A stretch of 64,000 nt of DNA from Solidesulfovibrio carbinoliphilus subsp. oakridgensis (GTDB lineage Bacteria; Desulfobacterota; Desulfovibrionia; Desulfovibrionales; Desulfovibrionaceae): contig NZ_CM001368.1 in the NCBI RefSeq assembly GCF_000177215.2, positions 2,046,001-2,110,000 of the forward strand. The letters are read 5' to 3'. Positions 7,650 to 16,312 of this stretch are shown piece by piece; position 1 is the stretch's first letter, and each line of letters starts with the position of its first letter. A program made the position numbers and the translations under genes. The notes beneath the pieces were generated by a model, which saw only the letters and a program-made list of their open reading frames with translations, did no database searches and was not told where the DNA came from.

Positions 7650-8861
7650 ATGAAGCACCACCCGTCCGATCCGCCCGCCCTCGAAACCCTGGACGCCTTT
7701 GCCACGCTCATGGCCGAGACGGCCGCCCTGCGCCGGGAGGCCGCCACCGCCGTCCTGGCCGGCCGGCCCGTGCCCCTGGACGTCCAGGCCGGCCTCGCCC
7801 GCAGCCATGCCGCCCTGGACGAGGCCGCGGACCGCGACGGCCGGGCCGAACTCGATTGCGGCGACGACCAGTCCCTACGCCTGGATTTGTCGGAAGAGAC
7901 GCACCAGCTCGAAAACGACGTCCTCTACCTGGAAGAGGGGCGCGACGCCCTGCTCAAGCACCTGGCCCGGCGGCACCACGGCTTTCGCGAGGCCCTGCGC
8001 CAGGGGCTGCGGGAGGTGTCCGGGCCGGCGGTGGGCCTGCTTCTGTGCGACTGCGACGCGGTCTTGCGCGCTCCGGGGCAACGCTTCGTCACGGCCGTGC
8101 AGCCGGCCTGGAACGCCGTGGCGCTCTCCCGCTACGCCACGGCCCGGGCCCGCCGGCCGGTCCTCTGGTCCGAGGCCCCGCTGGCCGGCCCGGGCATCGC
8201 CGATCTGGCCACCGTGCCGCCGCGCGCCTTTGCCTACGCCGCCTCGCTTGGCCGGCAGATCGTGGACGTCGCGGGCCGGGAGAGCGCCTCGCCGCTGTCG
8301 CTTCAAAAGTCGAGCCTGCTGGAATCCATCAACGCCCGCCTGGCCATGCTCCTGGCCGATCCGAGCTGGCGGGCCTTTGCCTACGTCGGCTCCGGGCTCC
8401 AGTTCCGGCGCGGGGAGACCATTGTCGCCCGCCAGGACGTCCTTGGCACCATCGGCCAGGACGCCTCCCTGGGCCTCCTGGAACACGTCCACAACATCGT
8501 GGACGCCGTGGACCCCGAGCGGGAGCACTTCCGGGTGGAGGACGACGGCCTGGACGTGGCCGTGACCCCGACGGCCACCCATCAGGAAGTTTCGCACGAA
8601 TTTTCCCCGGCCGAGGGCCTGCGCGCCCTGGATGCGGCCCTGTCCCTGGACCTCGGCCAGGGGCCGCACCTCGCCTGCTGCGGCGGCCCTTCGGGCCTGG
8701 CCCTGCTCGAAGCCCTGGCCGGCATGGCGGCGGACCTGCGCTGCGTCTTCGTCACCGACCGGTCCGATCTCGGCCAAAGGGCCCGGGAACTCTGCCCCAA
8801 AACCGCCGTCGTCGCCCACCCCGACCTGGCCGCCGCCCTGCTCTCGGCCGCTGCACCTTAA
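7650..8861 (+). CDS. uncharacterised protein, HAD-like C-terminus possible
   Basis: Not recognised with confidence. A 403-residue soluble, alanine- and arginine-rich protein without signal peptide or membrane helix. The N-terminal 130 residues look helical; the segment VGLLLCDCDAVLRAPG near residue 128 resembles the first aspartate motif of haloacid-dehalogenase-type phosphatases (DxD). The C-terminal stretch CCGGPSGLALLEAL, VFVTD and AVVAHPDLAAALL would suit the end of a HAD/trehalose-phosphatase-like fold, as a suggestion only. AGAAGGAAA precedes the ATG. It is divergent from the DHH phosphoesterase gene. A degenerate copy of the window repeat follows its stop codon. Confidence 0.75.
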   Translation: MKHHPSDPPALETLDAFATLMAETAALRREAATAVLAGRPVPLDVQAGLARSHAALDEAADRDGRAELDCGDDQSLRLDLSEETHQLENDVLYLEEGRDALLKHLARRHHGFREALRQGLREVSGPAVGLLLCDCDAVLRAPGQRFVTAVQPAWNAVALSRYATARARRPVLWSEAPLAGPGIADLATVPPRAFAYAASLGRQIVDVAGRESASPLSLQKSSLLESINARLAMLLADPSWRAFAYVGSGLQFRRGETIVARQDVLGTIGQDASLGLLEHVHNIVDAVDPEREHFRVEDDGLDVAVTPTATHQEVSHEFSPAEGLRALDAALSLDLGQGPHLACCGGPSGLALLEALAGMAADLRCVFVTDRSDLGQRARELCPKTAVVAHPDLAAALLSAAAP

Positions 8862-8872
8862 AAGAGGAGCAA

Positions 8873-8892
8873 GAGGCCTCCGACGGCCGGGG
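8873..8892 (+). repeat. truncated post-gene repeat, copy H
   Basis: GAGGCCTCCGACGGCCGGGG starts 11 bases after the stop of the preceding gene, as in other copies, but it has one mismatch in the core and no second hairpin arm. The AT-richer flavodoxin/TetR segment begins shortly after, so the copy may have been cut by an insertion. Confidence 0.55.
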
Positions 8893-8987
8893 ATTTGGTG
8901 AACCACCTGGCAAAAGAAGTCCACCTTCCCCATCGCCACCGCCGCCGCCGTTCCCTGCTGGTCCCCCGACAGTCACGAGGCCCTCCG

Positions 8988-9584
8988 TCACAACCGGTGC
9001 GCCAGCTCCTCTGCCCAACCTCGCACCGCCGCCGGATTCAGGAATTCCCCTTTCTGTTCCTTTTTCGTGAAAGTGGTCACCATTTTCATGAAGAGACGCT
9101 CAAAAAGCGGCAAGCGCTCAAGCACCAACCGCCCCTTGAAATAAGCGATGGATACCGGGTCGATGGTAGGCGCGTTGTGGCAACGGCGTCGTTGGAAAAA
9201 ACCCACGGAATGCGTTTTATCCATGCCGGTAGCTGCTTTTTTCGGGATGGTGGCGATCGCCAAGCCCGGATCGAGAAAGAGACGTCCCTCATCGGCCGGC
9301 TCTTCCGCGATACGAACCACATAGAGCATGCTGAAAAAGAAGGCGACCTTTTTGTGGGCAAGCTGAGCGCTATGTCTTTTGAGGAACGCCTGCATCTTGG
9401 AGGTGCACCAGCCAAAGCGCATGGGACTGCCGATGATCACCGCATCATACGACTCCAATGAATCACTGGCATTCACAGACAAGGTGGTCACTGTGCTTTC
9501 CTGGCGCAAGACATCCCGGATAATGGCGCCCATGTCGGCTGTCGAACCGGAAACGGTGTCATAGACCATGGCGATGTGCCGCAT
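8988..9584 (-). CDS. flavodoxin-domain protein (HemG-like fold)
   Basis: FMN-binding flavodoxin-domain protein, 198 residues, probably a cytoplasmic electron carrier or oxidoreductase. The FMN phosphate loop VYDTVSGSTADMG lies at the N-terminus (residues 6-18) and the second flavin loop near IIGSPMRFGWC. The sequence resembles the flavodoxin_5/HemG-like group, but a role as protoporphyrinogen oxidase is not supported. Start chosen at MRHIAMVYD because AAGGAG lies ten bases upstream; a longer frame exists. The gene looks AT-richer than its neighbours and sits 37 bases after a TetR gene on the same strand, so it is probably that regulator's target and horizontally acquired. Confidence 0.82.
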   Translation of the reverse strand: MRHIAMVYDTVSGSTADMGAIIRDVLRQESTVTTLSVNASDSLESYDAVIIGSPMRFGWCTSKMQAFLKRHSAQLAHKKVAFFFSMLYVVRIAEEPADEGRLFLDPGLAIATIPKKAATGMDKTHSVGFFQRRRCHNAPTIDPVSIAYFKGRLVLERLPLFERLFMKMVTTFTKKEQKGEFLNPAAVRGWAEELAHRL

Positions 9585-9621
9585 GACAGGTTCTCCTTGG
9601 TGGCGGGTTTCTCGACAATGG

Positions 9622-10269
9622 TTATGTGTCTCCCCCGTGCTCACGACCGGTCGGGGGTGGGCTCTCGTGGCGGGCCGCCAACGCCCTCCAGGCGGCTTCA
9701 GCCAGGAGGTTGGCAGCCTCGTTAAGGGGTGTTTCGGTTCGACCGGACAGGATTTGACGCATAAATTCCAGATACGGTCCGGCGATCAGCGCTATGGTGA
9801 TGTCCGGGGGGAGTGGCCGCAATTGGCCAGCCTCCACCTGGGCGGCAAACCACCTGGCCGCCCGGCCCAGGAATTTCTCGTTTGCGGCCCGCAACTCTTC
9901 CTCGGCGGCGGGTGAAAGTGTGGTACGACGTTGGCCGAAGAGATAGCGAGCCCAGTCCTCGTTATGGGCGACCCATTCAAGACAATAGGCAACTACGGCC
10001 TGAAGGCCTTCCCGGGCGTCCGTCCGGGCCTCCAGGGCGGTAATCCATCCTGCCTGATACGCGGTGATACCTTCGAGATAGAGGGCAGCGGCCAGATCCT
10101 CCTTGCTCTTGAAGAGGTGGTAGACGCTGCCGGTGCTCGACTTGGAGCGGCGGCGGATATCAGCCATCGTGGTTCGAGAAAAGCCGAGTTCAGCGAAACA
10201 GGCCAGGGCGGCACGAAGGATGTCCTGGCGTCGTCCAGAAGTGGCAGCGCGTGTCTGTTTGGGGGACAT
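9622..10269 (-). CDS. TetR-family transcriptional regulator
   Basis: TetR/AcrR-type repressor of 215 residues. The N-terminal helix-turn-helix region is clear: RRQDILRAALACFAELGF followed by TTMADIRRRS and GSVYHLFKSKEDLAAAL (residues 13-64). The C-terminal ligand domain is variable and gives no clue to the inducer. The gene precedes the flavodoxin-like gene in the same orientation and has a 17-bp palindrome in its own promoter (10285-10301), so autoregulation and control of the two-gene operon are likely. Composition looks lower in GC than the flanks, suggesting transfer. Confidence 0.9.
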   Translation of the reverse strand: MSPKQTRAATSGRRQDILRAALACFAELGFSRTTMADIRRRSKSSTGSVYHLFKSKEDLAAALYLEGITAYQAGWITALEARTDAREGLQAVVAYCLEWVAHNEDWARYLFGQRRTTLSPAAEEELRAANEKFLGRAARWFAAQVEAGQLRPLPPDITIALIAGPYLEFMRQILSGRTETPLNEAANLLAEAAWRALAARHESPPPTGREHGGDT

Positions 10270-10275
10270 GCTTGG

Positions 10276-10305
10276 AATATGATCCTAGAATAGTATTCTA
10301 GTCAA
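10276..10305 (-). promoter_or_regulatory. promoter of the tetR-flavodoxin pair
   Basis: On the minus strand TTGACT (complement of 10300-10305) is followed after 18 bases by CATATT (complement of 10276-10281), a plausible sigma-70 promoter just upstream of the TetR start at 10269. The palindromic operator fills the spacer. Confidence 0.6.
10285..10301. promoter_or_regulatory. 17-bp palindromic TetR operator
   Basis: CTAGAATA-G-TATTCTAG is a perfect palindrome around a central base, with 8-bp arms. It lies between the -35 and -10 elements of the tetR promoter, the classic position for a TetR-type repressor site. Binding is inferred. Confidence 0.7.
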
Positions 10306-10385
10306 GGGTATGGCAAAAGCCCGAAGTGCCTTGGAAGGGTCAAACGATCCACCCTCCTCCATCGATGGAGAACTATTTCAGGGTG

Positions 10386-11471
10386 TTATTCGACGGCCTT
10401 GGCGCCGGCGATCCAGTGTTTGCGGTAGAAATAAAGGGTCATGCCAATGATGGTCGCGGCCATGACGGCCATCAGCGCGTAGATGCTCCAGGGTTCGGAC
10501 CGAAACGGCAGGGTGTCGAAGTTCATGCCGTAGAAGCCGACCAGGAAATTGAGCGGCAAGAAGATCGTGGCCACAAGGGTCAGATACTGGCCCACGGCGT
10601 TCATGCGCAACTCCGCCTTGGTCATGGCCAGCCCCACCATTTCCGACAGCATCTCGCGCAAGGTCTCCACCGCGTCGAGCACCTGGTAGACATCCTGACG
10701 GATGTCGTTCCAGAGAAGGTCCTCGGCCGCGCCCCCGCCGCCCGCCTCGCCCGGCACGTAGCGCAGGAGCACCTCGCGAAGCGGCCACAGCGACCGGTGC
10801 AGAAAGAGCACCTCGCGCTTGAGCCGGTACGTCTCCATGAGCGTGTCGCCGTTGCCGCCGGAGAGCACCAGCTGTTCCAGCTCCTCGATGTCCTCGGCCA
10901 GCCGGCCAAGGGTCAGGATGTATTCGTCGAGGATGGACGAGATGAGGGCGTGGGTCAGATGCACCCGGTCGCGCTTGGCCAGTCTGCCGCCGCCCTTTTC
11001 CAGGCGGCCGGCCAGCTCGTCCCACAGGTTGGCCTCGCGCTCCTGGAAGGTCAGCACGAAGCCCTCCCCGGAAACCAGGCAGACCTGCTCGGCCAGGACG
11101 CGCTTTTCCTCCTCGTCGTAGCCAAGGAGGCGCAGGAGCACGAATTCGAGGGTGTCGTAGTCCTCCATCACCGGCCGGTGTCCGGTGGACAGCACGTCCT
11201 CGACCAACAGCGGATGCATGCCGAACCGCTTGGCCACGGTCCGCACCAGCCCCTCGTCGTGCACCCCGACCACCCGGACCCAGTTGACCTTGTCCGGGGC
11301 GAGTTCCGGCTCCCCTTCTTCCAGCCGGTCGTAACGCCGCACGGTCACGGCCGTGCCGTCGCAGGAATAGACGATGACGTACGGCGTGAACCCGGACTTG
11401 ACCGGAAAGGCGGACTGGTCTTCGGTCAGCTCCTTGTCCCCGCGGGCGCGTTGCCTGAAGCGTTCCAGCAT
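10386..11471 (-). CDS. corA: CorA-family magnesium/cobalt transporter
   Basis: Inner-membrane CorA-type divalent cation channel of 361 residues. A long cytoplasmic domain with charged helices is followed by two C-terminal transmembrane helices; the signature YGMNFDTLPF lies at the end of the first one, giving the selectivity GMN motif. The start MLERFRQRARGDKELTED was chosen because it has an AGGAGCCGCC sequence upstream and family members begin near here; the open frame extends further. It is divergent from trmJ across 204 bases. Mg2+ is the usual substrate; Co2+ or Zn2+ cannot be excluded. Confidence 0.93.
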   Translation of the reverse strand: MLERFRQRARGDKELTEDQSAFPVKSGFTPYVIVYSCDGTAVTVRRYDRLEEGEPELAPDKVNWVRVVGVHDEGLVRTVAKRFGMHPLLVEDVLSTGHRPVMEDYDTLEFVLLRLLGYDEEEKRVLAEQVCLVSGEGFVLTFQEREANLWDELAGRLEKGGGRLAKRDRVHLTHALISSILDEYILTLGRLAEDIEELEQLVLSGGNGDTLMETYRLKREVLFLHRSLWPLREVLLRYVPGEAGGGGAAEDLLWNDIRQDVYQVLDAVETLREMLSEMVGLAMTKAELRMNAVGQYLTLVATIFLPLNFLVGFYGMNFDTLPFRSEPWSIYALMAVMAATIIGMTLYFYRKHWIAGAKAVE

Positions 11472-11675
11472 GGCGGCTCCTTGTCCGGTGATCCGGTCGC
11501 GTCGGCCGCCCGGGCGCGGCCTTCTTTTCCATAGCCGCCTTGGCAGGGCCCGGGCAAGGCCCGCCGCCTTGCGCAACCGGCGCCATCGCGGCTAGGGTGG
11601 CCGGACGGAAGGCGCCGAAAAAGCATCTTCCGGTGTTGACGCGCCCCATAACCCTTTTTCTCCTCCACACACCCC

Positions 11676-12428
11676 ATGCTCGACAACCTGACCATCGTCT
11701 TATTTCGGCCGAAATTTTCGGAAAACGTGGGCGCGGCCGCCCGGGCCTGCGCCAACATGGGCGTCTCCCGCCTGGTGCTGGTCGATCCGCCGGCCTTCGA
11801 TCCCGACCGGGCCCGGCCCATGGCCACGAGCAAGGGCGGCCTGCTCCTCGACACCCTCGAAATCGTCCCCACCCTGGCTGCGGCCGTGGCCGGGGCCGAG
11901 GCGGTCTACGGCACCACCGCCCGGCTCGGCGGCTGGCGCAAGGGCGAGGTCACGCCCGCCGAGGCGGCCGACGGCATCTGCCGGACCCTTGGCGCGGGCG
12001 GCGGCGTGGCCGTCGTCTTCGGCCCGGAGGACGCCGGGCTCTCCAACCAGGAGACCCAGTTGTGCGGCCGGCTGGTCAACATCCCGACCGCCGGCGAGGC
12101 CACTTCGCTCAATCTGGCCCAGGCCGTGCTGGTGGTCTGCTACGAGGTCTTCAAGGCGGCCAGCGGGCTGGCCGGCGACGTGGCCGGCCAGACGCCCTCC
12201 CGGGCCGCCACCCACGCCGAGCGGGAATCGCTTTTCGCCGCCCTTCGCGAGACGCTTCTCGCCATCGACTTTCTCAAGGCCGACAACCCGGACTACTGGA
12301 TGCTGCCGGTGCGCCGCTTCATCGACCGGGTGGGCCTGCGGCGCCAGGAATTCAACCTGCTCATGGGCGTGTGCCGGCAGGTCAAGTGGGCCGTCGGCCA
12401 GGGCGGGAAAAAATCCGCCGGCTCCTGA
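11676..12428 (+). CDS. trmJ: tRNA (cytidine/uridine-2'-O)-methyltransferase TrmJ
   Basis: SPOUT-class methyltransferase that 2'-O-methylates position 32 of tRNAs. The 250-residue protein begins with the SpoU pattern IVLFRPKFSENVGAAARAC and has the later SAM-binding knot motifs AVVFGPEDAGLSNQE and IPTAGEATSLNLAQAV, diagnostic of the TrmH/TrmJ group. The C-terminal helical extension fits TrmJ better than TrmH. The MscS-type channel gene follows 49 bases downstream on the same strand. Confidence 0.92.
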   Translation: MLDNLTIVLFRPKFSENVGAAARACANMGVSRLVLVDPPAFDPDRARPMATSKGGLLLDTLEIVPTLAAAVAGAEAVYGTTARLGGWRKGEVTPAEAADGICRTLGAGGGVAVVFGPEDAGLSNQETQLCGRLVNIPTAGEATSLNLAQAVLVVCYEVFKAASGLAGDVAGQTPSRAATHAERESLFAALRETLLAIDFLKADNPDYWMLPVRRFIDRVGLRRQEFNLLMGVCRQVKWAVGQGGKKSAGS

Positions 12429-12477
12429 CCCGGCCGGGGCATGGACAGCCGCCGGCCAAGGCCGTATCAAACCGGAC

Positions 12478-14964
12478 ATGACGCCCTGCCGCGCCTTCCT
12501 GTCCGCCAGCCGCCTGGCCGGAGCCCTGGTTTTGTGCCTGGCCCTGGGCCTGGCGCTGGCCGGGCCCTTGCCGCTTCGGGCCGCGGACGAGAACGACTGG
12601 GGCATGGTCATTGAGGCCCTGCGCCGCCAGGATCAGATCGTCCACACCCGGCTGGAGGAATTCAAAAGCCGCCACGCCGCCGAGGCGGCCGCCGAGGCCG
12701 AGGCGCTGGAGCAGCTGTTGCGCGAGCGGGCCAGGCTCGCCCTGTGGCAGGCCACGGCTTCGGACCCGTGGGAAATCCGCGACGTGCTGGCCGGTTTCGC
12801 CAGGCTGCGCCGGGAGGTGGCCCGCCTGGCCCAGCAGCCGCAGCAGGTCTGGGCCAGCCTCGACCAGAGCGTCCTGGCCCTCGAGACCTACAAGGACCGG
12901 CTCGACGACATCACGCGCCAGGAAGTGCCCGAACGCTTCCGCCAGGAGATCGAACCGTCCCGCCAGGCCATCGCCTCCCTGCGGGAGAGCGTGGCCGCCG
13001 CCCGCGACGCCGTGGCCGACGAGACCTCGACCCTTCGCGACCTGGCCGGCCAGGTCGCGAAGGCCGAGGCCGCCTTGCAGGCCAATCTGGCCGCGAGCTG
13101 GAAGGCCTATTACACCGAAATTTTCCCCTCGCCCGTCTCCGCCTCCTTCCTTCAGGCCCTGTCCCAGAACCTCGAGGACTGGGACCTGTGGATCGGCCTT
13201 TGCGGCGAGCTCTTGCGCACGCGCCACAACCAGCGGGAGCTCTGGCGCGGCGCGGCCACGGGCGGCGGGCTGGCCCTGGCCGTGCTGGCCGCCGCCCTGG
13301 TCGTGGCCCGCCTGTCCCGGCGCGGGGTCCAGGCGTCCGTCAACCCGGGGACCATCGTCAAGGCCGGGGGGTGCGTGGCGGCCGGGGTCTTTTTCCTGGC
13401 CGTGGCCCAGCGCGCGCCCTTTTTCCTTTTCACGGGCCTAAGCTCCATCGGGGAGATCCTGCTGACCGCCTCCCTGGTCCACCTGTCGCGGCTGCGCCGG
13501 CCAAGCGAGGCCGCGCCGCCCCGGCCGCCGATCCTGTGGCCCACCTGGCGCCTTTTCGCCCTGGGCCTGCTCCTGGAGGCGGTCCGCGTCCCGGAAGTCT
13601 TCATGGGTCCCATCCTGGCCGTGGTGCTGGCCGTGGCGGCCGTCGCCTTTTTCAAGCGGCGAAAGGCCACCCCGCGCCGGCAGCGGCTGGACCGGGCCAT
13701 CACCACCGCACTCGCCTTCCTGCTGCCGCTCCTGGCCGGCTTGGCCCTTTGCGGCCTGCCCCAGACCGCCGTCCTTGGCGCGTCGTTTCTTTTCTACGTC
13801 GGCCTGGCCCTGCGCTACGCCGGGCTGACCACCCGGTTCCTGGATCACCGGGAGACGGACCGCCACCCGGCCAAGCCGCACCTGCTGTTCGCCGTCGCCG
13901 CCGCGGCCGGGTATCCGTTTTTCTTCCTCACCTACCTTTTCCTCTTCCTGTGGCTGCTTTCCACCCAGTTCGGCGGGGAAAACGTGTTCCTGGAACTGTT
14001 GACCACCGAGACCCACATCGAATCCGTGGGCATAAGCCTCAAGAAAATCGCCTCCCTGCTCGCCGGTTTCTACGCCACCCGGGCCGGCATGGCCCTGGCC
14101 GCAGCCGGTATCGCCGGCGTGGCCGCCCGCCGCCGGGACATCGAGCGCGGGGCCAAGTCCTCGCTTCTGACCATCAACACCTACGGCTGGTGGGGGCTTT
14201 ATGCCCTGTTTGCCATGTCCGTGCTCGGGCTGTCCCTGACGAGCGTGGCCGTGGTGGCCGGCGGCCTGTCGGTCGGCATCGGTTTCGGCCTGCAGACCAT
14301 GGTCAACAATTTCATAAGCGGCCTGATTCTCCTTTTCGGCCGGTCCGTCCAGGCCGGGGACACCATCCAGCTCGGGGATGCGACGGGCGTGGTCAAGGAG
14401 GTCAACATCCGCAACACCGAGGTCCTGACCACGGAAAACGCCACGGTCTTCGTGCCCAACTCCGAGCTGGTTTCCGGCAAGATCGTCAACTGGAGCCACC
14501 GGGACCCGAGCGTGCGCCGAGACATCGGCGTGGGCGTGGCCTACGGCTCGGACACGGGGCAGGTGCGCGAGCTGCTCCTGGCGGCCGCCGCCTCCTGCCC
14601 GGCGGTCCTCGGCAATCCGCCTGCCACCGTTCTGCACTGGGACTTCGGCCCGAGCACCCTCGATTTCCGGCTGCGGGTCTGGCTGGCCGACGTGGCCGGG
14701 GCCGTGACCGCCGCCTGCGCCATCCGCGAGGCCATCGACCGGCTCTTCCGCCAGGCCGGCATCGAGATCGCCTTTCCCCAGGCCGACCTGCACCTGCGCT
14801 CGGCCCCGGTCCTGGAACGGCTTCTGGACAGCCATCTTACCGGGACCCGGGAGCGGCTGGAAGAACACGCCGTCCGGCTGGACGATCTGGAACGAAAAAA
14901 CCGCCGGTCCGAAAAAACCGCCGGCGGACCGCAAGAGGAAGTCCCCCATGACCCAGACCAATGA
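12478..14964 (+). CDS. large mechanosensitive channel, MscS/MscK type
   Basis: Inner-membrane mechanosensitive channel of 828 residues that would release solutes during hypo-osmotic shock. It has an N-terminal signal or anchor (about residues 1-35), a periplasmic coiled-coil-rich region (35-230), a set of roughly eight to ten hydrophobic helices, and the MscS pore domain around residue 590 onward with VAGGLSVGIGFGLQTMVNN followed by the beta domain containing VFVPNSELVSGKIVNWSH. Size and layout resemble MscK/MscM rather than the small MscS. The start at 12478 precedes the signal-like segment; a longer frame reading through trmJ is rejected. It overlaps the DUF362 gene by 17 bases. Confidence 0.9.
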   Translation: MTPCRAFLSASRLAGALVLCLALGLALAGPLPLRAADENDWGMVIEALRRQDQIVHTRLEEFKSRHAAEAAAEAEALEQLLRERARLALWQATASDPWEIRDVLAGFARLRREVARLAQQPQQVWASLDQSVLALETYKDRLDDITRQEVPERFRQEIEPSRQAIASLRESVAAARDAVADETSTLRDLAGQVAKAEAALQANLAASWKAYYTEIFPSPVSASFLQALSQNLEDWDLWIGLCGELLRTRHNQRELWRGAATGGGLALAVLAAALVVARLSRRGVQASVNPGTIVKAGGCVAAGVFFLAVAQRAPFFLFTGLSSIGEILLTASLVHLSRLRRPSEAAPPRPPILWPTWRLFALGLLLEAVRVPEVFMGPILAVVLAVAAVAFFKRRKATPRRQRLDRAITTALAFLLPLLAGLALCGLPQTAVLGASFLFYVGLALRYAGLTTRFLDHRETDRHPAKPHLLFAVAAAAGYPFFFLTYLFLFLWLLSTQFGGENVFLELLTTETHIESVGISLKKIASLLAGFYATRAGMALAAAGIAGVAARRRDIERGAKSSLLTINTYGWWGLYALFAMSVLGLSLTSVAVVAGGLSVGIGFGLQTMVNNFISGLILLFGRSVQAGDTIQLGDATGVVKEVNIRNTEVLTTENATVFVPNSELVSGKIVNWSHRDPSVRRDIGVGVAYGSDTGQVRELLLAAAASCPAVLGNPPATVLHWDFGPSTLDFRLRVWLADVAGAVTAACAIREAIDRLFRQAGIEIAFPQADLHLRSAPVLERLLDSHLTGTRERLEEHAVRLDDLERKNRRSEKTAGGPQEEVPHDPDQ

Positions 14965-16084
14965 CACGCCCCGCGAGCCGGCCAAGGTCTTTTTCGCGGA
15001 CCTGCGCGCCCGGGCGGCCAACAAGAACCGCACGGCCAAGCTCAAAAAGCTCTTCGAGGCCGTCGGCTGCGAGAACATCGTCGCCAAGGGCGACCTGACC
15101 GCCGTCAAGCTCCACTTCGGCGAGCGCGGCTGCGACACCCACATAAGCCCCACCCACGCCCGGGCCGTGGTCGAGCGGATCAAGGCCCTTGGCGGCCGGC
15201 CTTTCGTCACCGACACCAACACGCTTTATTCCGGCAGCCGCCACAACGCCGTGGACCACATCGCGACGGCCGTGGAGCACGGCTTCGACTACGCGGTCCT
15301 CGGCGCGCCGGTGGTCATCGCCGACGGCCTGGACAGCACCAACGTCATCGAGGTCGAAATCGCCGGCAAGCACTTCACCAGGGTCAAGATCGCCGGCGAC
15401 ATCGTGCGGGCCGACAGCCTGGTGGTCCTCTCCCACTTCAAGGGCCACGAGCTGGCCGGCTTCGGCGGGGCGGTCAAGAACCTGGCCATGGGCTGCGCCC
15501 CCCGGGCCGGCAAGCAGGACCAGCACTGCGTCCGCTTTGCCGTGGATGCCAAAAAGTGCATCGGCTGCGGCGAATGCGTGGCCGTCTGCCCGGTCGGCGC
15601 GGCCACCATGGCCGACAGGAAGGCGGCCATCGACAAGTCCTCGTGCATCGGCTGCGGCGAGTGCCTGACCGTGTGCCCGAAAAAGGCCATGTCCATCGAC
15701 TGGCACACGGAAATCGTGCCCTTCATGGAGCGGATGGTGGAATACGCCTGCGGCGCGGTGGCGGGTAAGGCCGGGAAGGTCGCCTACTTCAACTTCCTGA
15801 CCAACGTGACCCCGGACTGCGACTGCGTGCCCTGGTCCGACGCGCCCATCGTGCCGGACATCGGCTTTCTGGCTTCGACCGACCCGGTGGCCCTGGACAA
15901 GGCCTGCTGCGACCTGGTCAACGAGCAGGCCGCCTGCCCGGACTGCAAGCTCGAACACGGCCTGCCGTCCGGGGAGGACAAGTTCACGGCCCTGTGGAAG
16001 TGGACGCGCGGGGACATGACCTTCGTCCACGGCGAAGCCATGGGACTCGGCACGCCGCGCTACGAGTTGGTCAAAGTGGGGTAA
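14948..16084 (+). CDS. DUF362 protein with 2x[4Fe-4S] ferredoxin domain
   Basis: Cytoplasmic iron-sulfur protein of 378 residues. The N-terminal part carries the DUF362 signature (LTAVKLHFGERGCDTHISP); two ferredoxin-type clusters follow, CIGCGECVAVCP (about residue 204) and CIGCGECLTVCP (about 235); the C-terminus returns to DUF362 and contains extra cysteines (CDC, CC, CPDC). The family is common in anaerobes but its reaction is unknown. An AGAGGAAG sequence precedes the ATG, and the start lies inside the end of the channel gene. A repeat copy begins ten bases after the stop. Confidence 0.88.
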   Translation: MTQTNDTPREPAKVFFADLRARAANKNRTAKLKKLFEAVGCENIVAKGDLTAVKLHFGERGCDTHISPTHARAVVERIKALGGRPFVTDTNTLYSGSRHNAVDHIATAVEHGFDYAVLGAPVVIADGLDSTNVIEVEIAGKHFTRVKIAGDIVRADSLVVLSHFKGHELAGFGGAVKNLAMGCAPRAGKQDQHCVRFAVDAKKCIGCGECVAVCPVGAATMADRKAAIDKSSCIGCGECLTVCPKKAMSIDWHTEIVPFMERMVEYACGAVAGKAGKVAYFNFLTNVTPDCDCVPWSDAPIVPDIGFLASTDPVALDKACCDLVNEQAACPDCKLEHGLPSGEDKFTALWKWTRGDMTFVHGEAMGLGTPRYELVKVG

Positions 16085-16093
16085 GGGAGGGGG

Positions 16094-16146
16094 GATGCCT
16101 CCGGCGGCCGGGGGGGATTTTCCAGCCCCCCCGGACCCCCTGGAAA
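16094..16146 (+). repeat. post-gene palindromic repeat, copy B
   Basis: GATGCCTCCGGCGGCC begins ten bases after the DUF362 stop codon and is followed by CCGGGGGGG / CCCCCCCGG arms (16108-16116 and 16126-16134) and GGACCCCCT. Confidence 0.85.
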
Positions 16147-16160
16147 GGAAACTCCCGATA

Positions 16161-16199
16161 CGAAAGCGGGCCGGTGATCTTGTCGCCGGCCCGCTTTCG
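16161..16199 (+). terminator. 14-bp hairpin after the DUF362 gene
   Basis: Perfect 14-bp stem CGAAAGCGGGCCGG / CCGGCCCGCTTTCG (16161-16174 and 16186-16199) with an 11-base loop. There is no U run after it on either strand, so termination is likely but not certain. Confidence 0.5.
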
Positions 16200-16218
16200 C
16201 GTTCACAGGCGGGGGGGA

Positions 16219-16309
16219 CCGGGGGGAATCATTCCCCCCGGCGGGTCCAGGGCGGCGCCCTGGCAGGGTCCGGGACAGCGTCCCGGCGGGGTCCGGGGCG
16301 AAGCCCTGG
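16219..16309 (-). repeat. array of four GC-rich hairpins after the 16313 gene
   Basis: Four consecutive stem-loops lie just downstream (minus strand) of the small secreted-protein gene: 16219-16241 (11-bp arms), 16247-16263, 16270-16286 and 16293-16309 (7-bp arms, the last with one G-T pair). The last three share the plan GGGTCC-RGGGC-NNN-GCCCYGG at a spacing of about 23 bases, a tandem degenerate repeat. Confidence 0.75.
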
Positions 16310-16312
16310 TTC

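Noticed and set aside
8895-9461. 188-codon plus-strand frame opposite the flavodoxin gene
   Set aside because: Composition fits an antisense shadow; the minus strand encodes a recognisable flavodoxin.
10357-10370. CTCCATCGATGGAG, a 14-base palindrome between corA and the tetR promoter
   Set aside because: Perfect but with no loop or U tract and 52 bases or more from the promoter elements; not enough to call an operator or terminator.
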